DNA of 64,000 nucleotides from Mesorhizobium sp. Root552 (GTDB lineage Bacteria > Pseudomonadota > Alphaproteobacteria > Rhizobiales > Rhizobiaceae). The notes beneath the pieces were generated by a model that saw only the letters and a list, made by a program, of their open reading frames with translations, had not been told where the DNA came from and ran no database searches. Both the position numbers and the translations under genes were made by a program. Numbering within the stretch: the first letter of the stretch is position 1; every line of letters begins with the position of its first letter. The stretch spans positions 145,001 through 209,000 of the forward strand of contig NZ_LMFV01000001.1 of the NCBI RefSeq assembly GCF_001427285.1. Reading direction: 5' to 3'. This document shows, one piece after another, positions 57,421 through 64,000 of this stretch.

Positions 57421-58821
57421 TTACTGCAACATCAGACGCTGCTCATCTCGCTTCTGTGTATAGCTGCCCTTGTCGTAGGCGGCCTGTGCTTCGAGCTGCT
57501 CCTTGGTGAAATCGGTATAAAGATACTTCTTGCCGTCCTTGTCGGTCATGATCTTAAGATTATCCATCCCGACCGCGACCTCCTTCTCACCGATGCCGAG
57601 GAAGCCGCCGACATCGACGATAACGGCGTCGACCTTGCTGTCGGCAGTCAGCGCCACATCGCCGATCTCACCAACCATGGCATCATCGGCCCCGTAGACG
57701 GTCGTGCCGACGAGATCCTCGGAACGGATTTCGCCCGTCATCGGCATTGCCGTCAGCGTCGACTTGTCGATGGCCGCGGTCTGGGTCTGGTCAGGCTCAG
57801 CCGCCGCATCGGGAGCTGGCTTTTCGGCCGCCATCTCTCCGGCGGGGGCTGTGGAGTTCGCTTCCGGCTCAGCCTGCGTGCTGGCGGCCGTGTCCGTGGT
57901 CGGCGTCACGGTTGCAGGCGTTTCCGCGCCCGCTGCCGCCACCGCCGGAGCCGGATCATAGGCGCGGCGATCAAAGTCAGGCAGTGCCTCTAGCGATTCC
58001 TTGTTCGCCTCGACCACCAGCCAGCGGTCGCCATTCTTCTCGGTCCAGCTCGTCTTGCCATAGTCGAAGGCCACGTTTTTCTGGCCGAGCCCCAGGAAGC
58101 CGCCCACGCCGATCACCAGCGACTCTGCCTTACCGGCCTTGGACAACACGATATCGTTGACGGAGCCGATGTTCTGGGCGTCATCGCCAGTGCCGTTATA
58201 GACATTCTCGCCAATGATCTGCGTCGCGATACTGCCGTCGGCCCGCTCTACCGGTGGAGCCGGCTCAGCCGGTGCCGTCTGCATTTCGGTCGCAGGCGCC
58301 ATTGCCGTGCTGTCGGCAGGCGCAGAAGTTCCGTCGGCGGGCGCGGTCGTCGTCGCCGGCACGTCAGCCGCGGCCTGCGGAGCAGGAGCCGGCTCAAAAG
58401 GTGCTGGATCGAATGCCGGCTGGGCCGTCAGTTCTTCCTTGGTCGATGCGGCGATCAACCAGCGGTCGCCATTCTTTTCGGCCCATTGCAGCTTGTCGAA
58501 ATCGAAAGCCACGTCCTTGGCGCCTATGCCAAGGAAGCCGCCGACGCCAATCACGACCGAAGTCGCATTGCCGTCCTTGTCGAACACGACGTCGCTCACG
58601 TTACCGATATTCTCGGCATCGTCGCCGGGGCCGTTGAACACTGACTCGCCGATGATGTTGGTAACGAGACTGCCGTCCGACTGCGCAACGGGCGCGGCCG
58701 GAACAGCGCTGTCGGTCATCGGCGCCGGCGCGGTTGGTGCAGGCGCAGTGGTATCCTGCGCCATGGCGCCGGAGGCAAGAAGCGTCGCAAGGGCCGTCGT
58801 AGCCAAGAGTGTGCGGATCAT
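57421..58821 (-). CDS. Exported triple PRC-barrel protein
   Basis: 466 residues with a signal peptide (MIRTLLATTALATLLASGAM). Three PRC-barrel repeats, each about 85 residues and each containing GVGGFLG[IL]G or DVGGFLGIG, start near residues 48, 195 and 355. They are joined by Ala/Pro/Thr-rich linkers of 50-70 residues. Each repeat pairs a NIG[SN]V element with a GDRWL or GKKYLY strand. PRC barrels are small adaptor folds; stress-induced exported versions are common in rhizobia, but function is unknown. A perfect EcfG-type promoter lies 78 bp upstream. Confidence 0.9.
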   Translation of the reverse strand: MIRTLLATTALATLLASGAMAQDTTAPAPTAPAPMTDSAVPAAPVAQSDGSLVTNIIGESVFNGPGDDAENIGNVSDVVFDKDGNATSVVIGVGGFLGIGAKDVAFDFDKLQWAEKNGDRWLIAASTKEELTAQPAFDPAPFEPAPAPQAAADVPATTTAPADGTSAPADSTAMAPATEMQTAPAEPAPPVERADGSIATQIIGENVYNGTGDDAQNIGSVNDIVLSKAGKAESLVIGVGGFLGLGQKNVAFDYGKTSWTEKNGDRWLVVEANKESLEALPDFDRRAYDPAPAVAAAGAETPATVTPTTDTAASTQAEPEANSTAPAGEMAAEKPAPDAAAEPDQTQTAAIDKSTLTAMPMTGEIRSEDLVGTTVYGADDAMVGEIGDVALTADSKVDAVIVDVGGFLGIGEKEVAVGMDNLKIMTDKDGKKYLYTDFTKEQLEAQAAYDKGSYTQKRDEQRLMLQ

Positions 58822-58898
58822 GATGTGTCTCCTCGTATGCTGTTCGTTTCCACCGCGGCCAGGTCTTGGGAGGACGACCGCGGCAATGACAGATCGAC

Positions 58899-58923
58899 AA
58901 CGCCTCCATCACTTTGAAGTTCC
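58899..58923 (-). promoter_or_regulatory. EcfG general-stress promoter of the PRC-barrel gene
   Basis: Minus strand GGAAC, 16 bp, CGTT: an exact match to the alphaproteobacterial EcfG consensus. It is 78 bp upstream of the start codon and faces the gene. The divergent copy at 58971 lies 48 bp away. Confidence 0.85.
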
Positions 58924-58970
58924 GAAATTTTTCTGCAAAACGCCTTTGACGGGGATTGCCCCGACAACCG

Positions 58971-58995
58971 GGAACCATTTGCGATAATTGACGTT
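58971..58995 (+). promoter_or_regulatory. EcfG general-stress promoter of the lipid kinase gene
   Basis: Plus strand GGAAC, 16 bp, CGTT, 72 bp upstream of the kinase ATG. Exact consensus; back to back with the PRC promoter. Confidence 0.85.
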
Positions 58996-59066
58996 TTGCG
59001 TGGGAAGGCCGGCCGATCCCGAAATGGCCACGCAAGCTCGCCACTGACCATTCGAAGGGATTTCAC

Positions 59067-59969
59067 ATGCGCTTTGCAGCGGTGCTGAACAGCGAGGGCG
59101 GCACCTTGCGAACCACCGACCTCGATGCATTTTCCAAGCGCATGACAGGGGCGTTGGCGAAGGCCGGCCACAAGATCGATATCGACATCGTACCGGGAAA
59201 GGACGTGGCCGCCGCGCTGGACAAGGCCGTCGGCCGGCGAAACATCGACGTTGTTCTGGTTGGCGGCGGCGATGGCACCGTTTCGGCTGCCGCTGCACGG
59301 CTGATGGGCACCAAGAAGGCGCTGGCCATCTTGCCGGCAGGAACGATGAACCTGTTTGCCCGCGGCCTCGGGATTCCACAATCGCTGGATGCCGCGATCG
59401 CCGCCTTCGCCGATGGCCGCGTCACGTCCGTCGACATGGCCAGCGCCAATGGCGAGCCATTCGTGCATCAGTTCTCGGTCGGCATGCACGCCAGGATGAT
59501 CCACCTGCGCGACAAGATGCAGTTCGGCTCACGGCTGGGCAAGATGCGCGCTTCGGCGCGCGCCGCCTATGACACGCTCGCCAATCCACCCAGGATGGAT
59601 GTGGCGCTAACCATCGGCGAGGCCGAGGTCATCACCCGCGCCAGCGCCATCGGCGTCACCAACAATCTGTTTGGCGAAGGCCATCTGCCCTATGTCGACA
59701 ACCCTGCCGGCGGCGTTCTGGGCATCTATGTCACCGTTGCGCGGCAGAAAGGCGAACTGATGAAGTTCATGCTCAACGTGGCGCGTGGCAAATGGCGTGA
59801 CAACGAGCATGTCGAAATCCACCAGACCGACAAGGTGAAGCTGAAAATCCGCTCAAGACGGCGCAAACTCTATGCCGCCATGGACGGCGAACTGGTCGAT
59901 CTCGATCCCGAAACGTCGATCGAAATCCACCCCAAGGCGCTCAAGGTGCTCATTCCTGCAACGAAATAG
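59067..59969 (+). CDS. Diacylglycerol kinase catalytic domain protein (YegS-like lipid kinase)
   Basis: 300-residue cytosolic lipid kinase family protein. The ATP-binding motif GGGDGT is at residues 66-71 in VLVGGGDGTVSAAA, followed by LAILPAGTMNLFARGLG. The C-terminal half holds the lipid-binding fold and a final KLYAAMDGELVDLDP region. Members phosphorylate diacylglycerol, sphingosine-like lipids or phosphatidylglycerol. The EcfG promoter suggests that it remodels lipids in stress. It ends 5 bp from the convergent holin-like gene. Confidence 0.92.
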   Translation: MRFAAVLNSEGGTLRTTDLDAFSKRMTGALAKAGHKIDIDIVPGKDVAAALDKAVGRRNIDVVLVGGGDGTVSAAAARLMGTKKALAILPAGTMNLFARGLGIPQSLDAAIAAFADGRVTSVDMASANGEPFVHQFSVGMHARMIHLRDKMQFGSRLGKMRASARAAYDTLANPPRMDVALTIGEAEVITRASAIGVTNNLFGEGHLPYVDNPAGGVLGIYVTVARQKGELMKFMLNVARGKWRDNEHVEIHQTDKVKLKIRSRRRKLYAAMDGELVDLDPETSIEIHPKALKVLIPATK

Positions 59970-59974
59970 GCTGA

Positions 59975-60439
59975 TCAATTGCCGCCCTTGTCGGCATCGT
60001 CGCCGTCGCCGTGCTTGGTGTTTTCGCGGTAGATGGCATAGGCAACCAACGCGGCGGCCGGACCGAGCACCGCGCCAAGCCCGCCCTTGCTGCGCAACAG
60101 AACCGGCAAGGCGGCAAGCGCTGCGGTCACGCCCACCGCCGTCAGGTCGGCATTGCGTTTGCGCGCGCGGCGAACGACACGCGATTCGGCGCTCACGCGG
60201 AAGATGAGAAGGATCAGCCCGGACAACACCAGGAAGCCGATGCCGAAGCCAAGCGCAGCCTCCAGGAAACCGTAGCGCGCCGCCACCCAGATATAGCCTG
60301 CCCCGACGAGGAACCCGACCCCGCACAGGGCAGCGAGGCCAGCCAGCGCATAGGCAATTGCTGCGCCGCGCGCGCGGCGCAGCGCAGCAACTGTCTCACC
60401 CGATGCGAAGCCCGCAATCAGCGATGCAATGAAGCCCAT
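59975..60439 (-). CDS. Phage holin-like/DUF1469-type membrane protein
   Basis: 154 residues. Two central hydrophobic hairpins (about 27-75) follow a short helix FIASLIAGFASGETVAALRRARG, as in YqjE-like proteins, and a further hydrophobic segment precedes the acidic tail. In enterobacteria elaB/yqjD and yqjE genes are also neighbours. Despite the family name there is no lysis gene nearby. It follows the DUF883 gene by 12 bp and so shares its EcfG promoter. Confidence 0.82.
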   Translation of the reverse strand: MGFIASLIAGFASGETVAALRRARGAAIAYALAGLAALCGVGFLVGAGYIWVAARYGFLEAALGFGIGFLVLSGLILLIFRVSAESRVVRRARKRNADLTAVGVTAALAALPVLLRSKGGLGAVLGPAAALVAYAIYRENTKHGDGDDADKGGN

Positions 60440-60451
60440 GGCGCGCTGCCG

Positions 60452-60778
60452 CTAGCGACGTGACAGAAGCGCGAACAGGAAGCCGACGCCGGCGGCAATC
60501 GCCAGCGATGTCACCGGCTTCTCGCGCACATTGGCGATGACCTGCTCTTCAAGGTCGCGCGCGTTGGAACGCAAGCTGTCCATTGCCGCCTCGCCCTGTG
60601 CCCGCAACTGCTCGACGCCTTCGCTCGCTGCCCGCCGCGCCGTGCCAACGCCATGCTCGCCGGTCTTCGCCAAAAGCTTGGCAAGCTTGTCGATATCCGC
60701 CCGCAATTGCCTGATATCGGCTTCCAGGTCGGGTGTGGTCTTGGCGTCGTTGGCGGTTTTTCCGGTCGCGGTGGCCAT
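60452..60778 (-). CDS. DUF883 (ElaB/YqjD) family membrane-anchored protein
   Basis: 108 residues: a long charged helix/coiled coil (about 15-85, with LEADIRQLRADIDKLAKLL) and a C-terminal glycine-rich anchor AIAAGVGFLFALLSRR. E. coli YqjD and ElaB are stress-induced inner-membrane proteins that bind ribosomes in stationary phase. ATG 60778 is 32 bp from the CGTT of an exact EcfG promoter. First of a two-gene operon. Confidence 0.9.
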   Translation of the reverse strand: MATATGKTANDAKTTPDLEADIRQLRADIDKLAKLLAKTGEHGVGTARRAASEGVEQLRAQGEAAMDSLRSNARDLEEQVIANVREKPVTSLAIAAGVGFLFALLSRR

Positions 60779-60809
60779 TCTCAACTCCTTGAATTCGTGT
60801 CGTATCGGG

Positions 60810-60834
60810 AACGCGCAAAAAACCTCAAGGTTCC
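60810..60834 (-). promoter_or_regulatory. EcfG general-stress promoter of the DUF883-holin operon
   Basis: Minus strand GGAAC, 16 bp, CGTT, ending 32 bp before the DUF883 start codon. Exact consensus. Confidence 0.87.
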
Positions 60835-60894
60835 GGGTTAGCCCTTATTGGAAGGCTTTTCCTTGCCGGAGTCCACAGCAAGCAGGCGCAGCCA

Positions 60895-61653
60895 TCACAC
60901 AAGCGGCCGGCGGCCTTCGCCTAACCCATCCCACCCGGCGATGGATTGCAGGCCATCGGCATCGATCACCTCGCAGCCGCCGTCGCGCCAGTGGATCAAC
61001 TTGCGGTCGATGAGCTTGCGCAGCGTCTTGTTTGTGTGAACCAGTGACAGGCCGAGCGTGTCGGCGACATGCTGCTGCGTGATCGGGATTTCGACCGGCG
61101 CCTTGCCGTTCAGCCCGACCACCTTGGCCCGCGCATGAATGAAGGCGATGAGATAGGCGGCACGTTCAAGCGCGGTGCGACGCCCCACGCTCAGCAAATT
61201 CTCGTCGAGCATGCGTTCCTCGCGCGACGCCAGCCAGGTGATGTCGTAGGCGAGTCCTGGATGTTCGCGATAGAGACCGTGCAGGTTGTCGCGCTCGAAA
61301 ACGCAAAGCAGTAGTTCCGACAGCGCCTCCACCGAATGCTGCATCTCGCCCATCACGCTGCCTTGCAGGCCGATCAGGTCGCCGGGCATGACGTAGTTGA
61401 GGATCTGGCGGCGACCATCGTCGAGCAGTTTGTAGCGGAACCCCCATCCGGAAAGGACCGTATAGAGGTGGGCGCTGTGATTGCCTTCGACCAGCACCGT
61501 CGCGCCACGGTCGACAGCCAGTTCGCCTTTCTTGAAAGTGCTGATATAGGCGAGTTCCTGCGGCTCGAATTCACGGAAGGCGGGCAGCGGTCGCAACGGG
61601 CACTTCTCGCAAGGATAACGACGCGCCGAACGACTTCCGTGCTGTTCCGCCAT
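60895..61653 (-). CDS. Crp/Fnr family transcriptional regulator
   Basis: 252 residues. The cyclic-nucleotide-type sensor fold spans about 35-150 (VLVEGNHSAHLYTVLSGWGF, MPGDLIGLQGSVMG); the C-terminal helix-turn-helix is ITQQHVADTLGLSLVHTNKTL. The N terminus has PCEKCPLRPL with two Cys, but the full four-Cys set of oxygen-sensing FNR is not present, so an iron-sulfur cluster is doubtful. Ligand unknown. An exact EcfG promoter 33 bp upstream makes it a probable second-tier regulator of the stress response. Confidence 0.92.
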   Translation of the reverse strand: MAEQHGSRSARRYPCEKCPLRPLPAFREFEPQELAYISTFKKGELAVDRGATVLVEGNHSAHLYTVLSGWGFRYKLLDDGRRQILNYVMPGDLIGLQGSVMGEMQHSVEALSELLLCVFERDNLHGLYREHPGLAYDITWLASREERMLDENLLSVGRRTALERAAYLIAFIHARAKVVGLNGKAPVEIPITQQHVADTLGLSLVHTNKTLRKLIDRKLIHWRDGGCEVIDADGLQSIAGWDGLGEGRRPLV

Positions 61654-61685
61654 TTTGGACCCCTCTCCCCAAGCTGTTCAATACA

Positions 61686-61710
61686 AACGCATTTCCCTTG
61701 CCGAAGTTCC
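61686..61710 (-). promoter_or_regulatory. EcfG general-stress promoter of the Crp/Fnr gene
   Basis: Minus strand GGAAC, 16 bp, CGTT, 33 bp upstream of the Crp/Fnr start; a strong GGGGAGAGGGG ribosome site lies between. Confidence 0.87.
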
Positions 61711-61797
61711 GAGAGCCGTTTTCTGAAGCTATGTCTTTTTTAAATGACAGGGTAGGAAAATACGGCCATGACTGCGCCCCCACTCCAAAGGAGAGTC

Positions 61798-62202
61798 ATG
61801 GCGTTGTCAGCTTCGCTCGATGGACTGCGTATTCTCATCCTTGAGGACGAGTATCTCATTGCCATGGATGTCGAGCAGATTTGCCGCGACGCCGGTGCAG
61901 CCGATGTCGCTATCGTCGACAATCTTGCTGGCTTCGACACGCCGGCAGCGTTCAGCTTCGACGCTGCGATCCTCGACCTGATGTTGAATGGCGCTTCGAC
62001 GCTGCCCTTTGCCGCCCGCTTGCAACGCGAAGGCGTCCCCTTCGTCTTTGCCTCGGGCCACGGCATCAGCGACGAATTGAACCGCGATTTCCCCGGCGTC
62101 GCGCTGGTCGAAAAGCCCTATTCGGGCGGCGATCTCATTGCGGCCGTGGCGGCTGCGCTAAAGGTTCCGCCTCTTCAATCCGCCGGAGACGTCATCACCT
62201 GA
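61798..62202 (+). CDS. Single-domain response regulator, FAT-GUY-like
   Basis: 134 residues, one receiver domain and no output domain. Acidic pair in LEDEYLIAMD, phospho-acceptor Asp60 in AILDLML, Lys106 in VEKPYSGG. The beta-4 region reads PFVFASGHG, close to the FATGUY motif of alphaproteobacterial single-domain receivers (SdrG, MrrA, Sma0114), which relay phosphate in the general stress response. ATG 61798 follows AAAGGAG; ATG 61768 is open but lacks that site. Ends convergent with, and overlapping, ecfG by 28 bp. Confidence 0.88.
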   Translation: MALSASLDGLRILILEDEYLIAMDVEQICRDAGAADVAIVDNLAGFDTPAAFSFDAAILDLMLNGASTLPFAARLQREGVPFVFASGHGISDELNRDFPGVALVEKPYSGGDLIAAVAAALKVPPLQSAGDVIT

Positions 62203-62723
62203 GCGGAAATCGCATCGGGTCCGAAATCGTCCTCGCCCGAAATCTGCAGGATTTCCTGTAGCCTGCTGCGAGCGCGGCTGACCCGGCTCTTGATCGTGCC
62301 GACGGCGCAGTTGCAGATTTCCGCTGCCTCCTCATAGGAAAAGCCCGACGCACCGATCAGGATGATCGCTTCACGCTGATCCTCGGGAAGTTTTTCAAGC
62401 GCCCCGCGGAAATCCTCGAGGTCGAGTTGTCCGTGCTGGGCCGGATGGACTGCAAGCCTTGCCGTCATGATTCCGTCGCTGTCCTGCACCTCGCGTCCGC
62501 GCTTGCGCATCTGCGAATAGAACTCGTTGCGCAGGATGGTGAACAGCCATGCTTTCAAATTGGTGCCCGGCTGGAAGCTTTCGTGCTTGTCCCAGGCCTT
62601 GACCAGGGTTTCCTGCACGAGATCGTCGGCCTTGTCCGCATTCTGCGACAAGGACACGGCAAACGCGCGCAAGCTCGGGATGGACCCGAGCAGATCGCTC
62701 TTGAAGCCCGCTGATACGGCCAT
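62175..62723 (-). CDS. ecfG: General stress sigma factor EcfG
   Basis: ECF sigma factor of the EcfG (ECF15) group, 182 residues, which directs RNA polymerase to GGAAC-N16/17-CGTT promoters. Region 2: ADDLVQETLVKAWDKHESF and LKAWLFTILRNEF. Region 4: LPEDQREAIILIGASGFSYE, then EAAEICNCAVGTIKSRVSRA. It is held by the anti-sigma factor NepR until PhyR is phosphorylated. The gene begins 3 bp after the nepR stop, so the two are co-translated. Confidence 0.96.
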   Translation of the reverse strand: MAVSAGFKSDLLGSIPSLRAFAVSLSQNADKADDLVQETLVKAWDKHESFQPGTNLKAWLFTILRNEFYSQMRKRGREVQDSDGIMTARLAVHPAQHGQLDLEDFRGALEKLPEDQREAIILIGASGFSYEEAAEICNCAVGTIKSRVSRARSRLQEILQISGEDDFGPDAISAQVMTSPAD

Positions 62724-62726
62724 GCG

Positions 62727-62927
62727 TCAGTCCTTCTTCAGTGCGGATTCAGCCTGCTCCAGCTGGCTAAGCAAATCGCTGAACCGATCAGGCACCTCGT
62801 CGGAGACCAAGTCGTTGTAGTATTGCTTGAGTTTGCGGCCAATTTCAGAATTCGCGCCGAGTGGGTCGCCTTCACCGGCCTGACGCCTGCCTGCCGCGGC
62901 GGCGCTGCTTCTGTTTTGATCTTTCAT
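62727..62927 (-). CDS. nepR: Anti-sigma factor NepR
   Basis: 66 residues. The NepR signature runs from residue 29: IGRKLKQYYNDLVSDEVPDR, then FSDLLSQLEQAE; two helices that clamp EcfG. The N-terminal 28 residues are disordered, rich in Ala, Gly and Arg. ATG 62927 is the natural start. The upstream exact EcfG promoter makes nepR-ecfG self-activating, with the anti-sigma factor made in the same transcript. Confidence 0.94.
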   Translation of the reverse strand: MKDQNRSSAAAAGRRQAGEGDPLGANSEIGRKLKQYYNDLVSDEVPDRFSDLLSQLEQAESALKKD

Positions 62928-63010
62928 AATGCCTTCTGCCCCATTCCCTGCCGCCTTCCACTCGAAACAAGAGGCAAAGCGGTGCCCCTCTAAGCTCTGA
63001 TTCCGTTGCA

Positions 63011-63035
63011 AACGCCGTGGATCAGCATTGGTTCC
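63011..63035 (-). promoter_or_regulatory. EcfG promoter of nepR-ecfG (autoregulation)
   Basis: Minus strand GGAAC, 16 bp, CGTT, 84 bp upstream of nepR. Exact consensus. Divergent from the phyR copy, whose -35 box is 23 bp away. Confidence 0.87.
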
Positions 63036-63057
63036 AGTGCTCGCTAAAATTTTTCAC

Positions 63058-63082
63058 GGAACTTTTCATTCGTCGGCGAGTT
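63058..63082 (+). promoter_or_regulatory. EcfG-type promoter of phyR (near consensus)
   Basis: Plus strand GGAAC, 16 bp, AGTT (consensus CGTT), 72 bp upstream of the phyR GTG start. The single -10 mismatch may lower its strength relative to the nepR side. Confidence 0.75.
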
Positions 63083-63153
63083 TGTGTGATCGGGGCTTGC
63101 AACATTCTAGCCTGTCTGTTCATGCAAACACGTCATTTGAGGGAGACGTAACC

Positions 63154-63948
63154 GTGAGTCTGTCTGCTAAAATTGCACCGCATCTTCCCTACCTGCGCAG
63201 GTTTTCGCGCGCCGTCTCCGGCTCACAGGAAAGCGGCGATGCCCTGGTCGCGGCGATGCTGGAGGCCATTATTGCCGACATCGGCATTTTCCCGGCCGCC
63301 TCGAACGACCGCATCGCGCTCTACAAGATTTTCGCCAGGATGTTCACATCCATCGCCATTCGCATTCCGCAGGAGCAGTCCGTTACGGATTGGGAACAGC
63401 GCGCCGCCGCGAACCTCAACGCATTGGCGCCGCGACAACGCCAGGCCTTCCTTCTTGTGGCGGTCGAAGGCTTCGACGAGGACGAAGCAGCCGAGATCCT
63501 GGATGTCGACGAAGCCGAGTTTTCCAACCTGCTGTCACAGGCGAGCGGCGAGATTTCGCGGCAGGTGGCAACCGATATCCTGATCATCGAGGACGAACCG
63601 TTGATCGCCATGGACATCGAGGAGATGGTGGAGAGCCTTGGTCATCGCGTCGTCGGCACCGCCCGTACGCACACGGAGGCAGTGGCCATGTTCGCCAAGT
63701 CGCGGCCCAAGATGGTGCTGGCCGACATTCAACTCGCCGACGGGTCCTCGGGCATCGATGCTGTCAACGAGATACTGTCCTCGACATCCGTGCCGGTCAT
63801 CTTCATCACCGCCTTCCCGGAGCGCCTGTTGACCGGCGAGCGTCCCGAGCCGGCGTTCCTCGTCACCAAGCCGTTCAGCCCCGACATGGTCAAGGCATTG
63901 ATCAGCCAGGCGCTGTTCTTCGACCGTCAGGCCAAGGCAGCCGCCTGA
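63154..63948 (+). CDS. phyR: General stress response anti-anti-sigma regulator PhyR
   Basis: 264 residues. An N-terminal sigma-factor-like domain (1-130; LPYLRRFSRAVSGSQESGD and LAPRQRQAFLLVAVEGF) mimics EcfG and captures NepR. The C-terminal receiver (140-258) has acidic Glu146-Asp147-Glu148, phospho-acceptor Asp191 (VLADIQLADG), Thr219 and Lys239 (VTKPFSP). Phosphorylation opens the protein. GTG 63154 follows GAGGGAGA; upstream in-frame sequence is intergenic. The cognate HWE/HisKA2 kinase (PhyK-like) is not in the window; it may lie beyond the right edge. Confidence 0.97.
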   Translation: MSLSAKIAPHLPYLRRFSRAVSGSQESGDALVAAMLEAIIADIGIFPAASNDRIALYKIFARMFTSIAIRIPQEQSVTDWEQRAAANLNALAPRQRQAFLLVAVEGFDEDEAAEILDVDEAEFSNLLSQASGEISRQVATDILIIEDEPLIAMDIEEMVESLGHRVVGTARTHTEAVAMFAKSRPKMVLADIQLADGSSGIDAVNEILSSTSVPVIFITAFPERLLTGERPEPAFLVTKPFSPDMVKALISQALFFDRQAKAAA

Positions 63949-64000
63949 CCAGATTTTTCGCCGGCGGGGGAACCAATGCAGCCGGCTCTCGTTTTTCCTG

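Noticed and set aside
59975-60439. Prophage remnant suggested by the holin-like protein
   Set aside because: The protein is the YqjE-like chromosomal type in an operon with a DUF883 gene; no endolysin, integrase or other phage gene is near.

Overview
This 64 kb window is a GC-rich, densely coding chromosomal segment of an alphaproteobacterium, most likely a Hyphomicrobiales/Rhizobiales member close to Mesorhizobium, Aminobacter or other Phyllobacteriaceae. The assignment rests on three things seen here: the block ubiG / lysC-ptsP-prfA-prmC-DUF4167-clpB, the secA / parvulin / argJ / mutT block, and a complete NepR-EcfG-PhyR general stress locus, which is restricted to Alphaproteobacteria. I see no prophage, CRISPR array, conjugative region or intact insertion sequence. 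The only mobile sequence recognised is a 202-bp TA-flanked MITE-like element.

Layout. 1-4.3 kb: a truncated M23 peptidase, a DHA2 drug exporter and a YkuD L,D-transpeptidase. 4.3-14.3 kb: the MITE, clpB with a candidate RpoH promoter, DUF4167, and a lysC/ptsP/prfA/prmC block in which prmC has no ordinary start codon. 14.5-24 kb: ubiG, an EamA transporter, a DUF1178-amidohydrolase-grxC-comF run, a methyltransferase, an orphan Flp pilin, argJ-GNAT-mutT and a parvulin. 24-29.3 kb: secA and a MASE1-PAS-PAS-GGDEF cyclase. 29.4-40.8 kb: hbd-etfA-etfB, rhomboid-PduO-HIG1-like-SDR, YihY, a second EamA transporter, gluQ, an AlkA-like glycosylase, an HNH nuclease, dsbB-yqaA and tRNA-Leu(CAA). 41-44.3 kb: a Gly/Asn repeat protein with a damaged or non-canonical 5' end, and a tightly overlapped phospholipid operon (plsC-cdsA-membrane protein-CDP-alcohol transferase). 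44.4-51 kb: a LIV-type ABC importer with a hydantoin/Asp-Glu racemase and a GntR/FCD regulator, preceded by a GTATAC-centred palindrome. 51-55.3 kb: a PAP2 enzyme, a CelD-like acyltransferase and a polysaccharide flippase. 55.3-57.2 kb: an operon resembling a quinone-detoxification cassette. 57.4-64 kb: the general stress response neighbourhood.

The strongest system-level signal is in the last 6 kb. Five exact matches to the EcfG promoter pattern (GGAAC-N16-CGTT) and one near match (GGAAC-N16-AGTT) lie within about 4.2 kb, each 30-85 bp upstream of a gene start and in the right orientation: a triple PRC-barrel protein, a diacylglycerol-kinase-like lipid kinase, a DUF883 plus holin-like pair, a Crp/Fnr regulator, nepR-ecfG and phyR. 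Two intergenic regions carry back-to-back copies. A single-domain FAT-GUY-like receiver sits convergent to ecfG. The regulators and a set of envelope targets therefore appear to form one autoregulated cluster.
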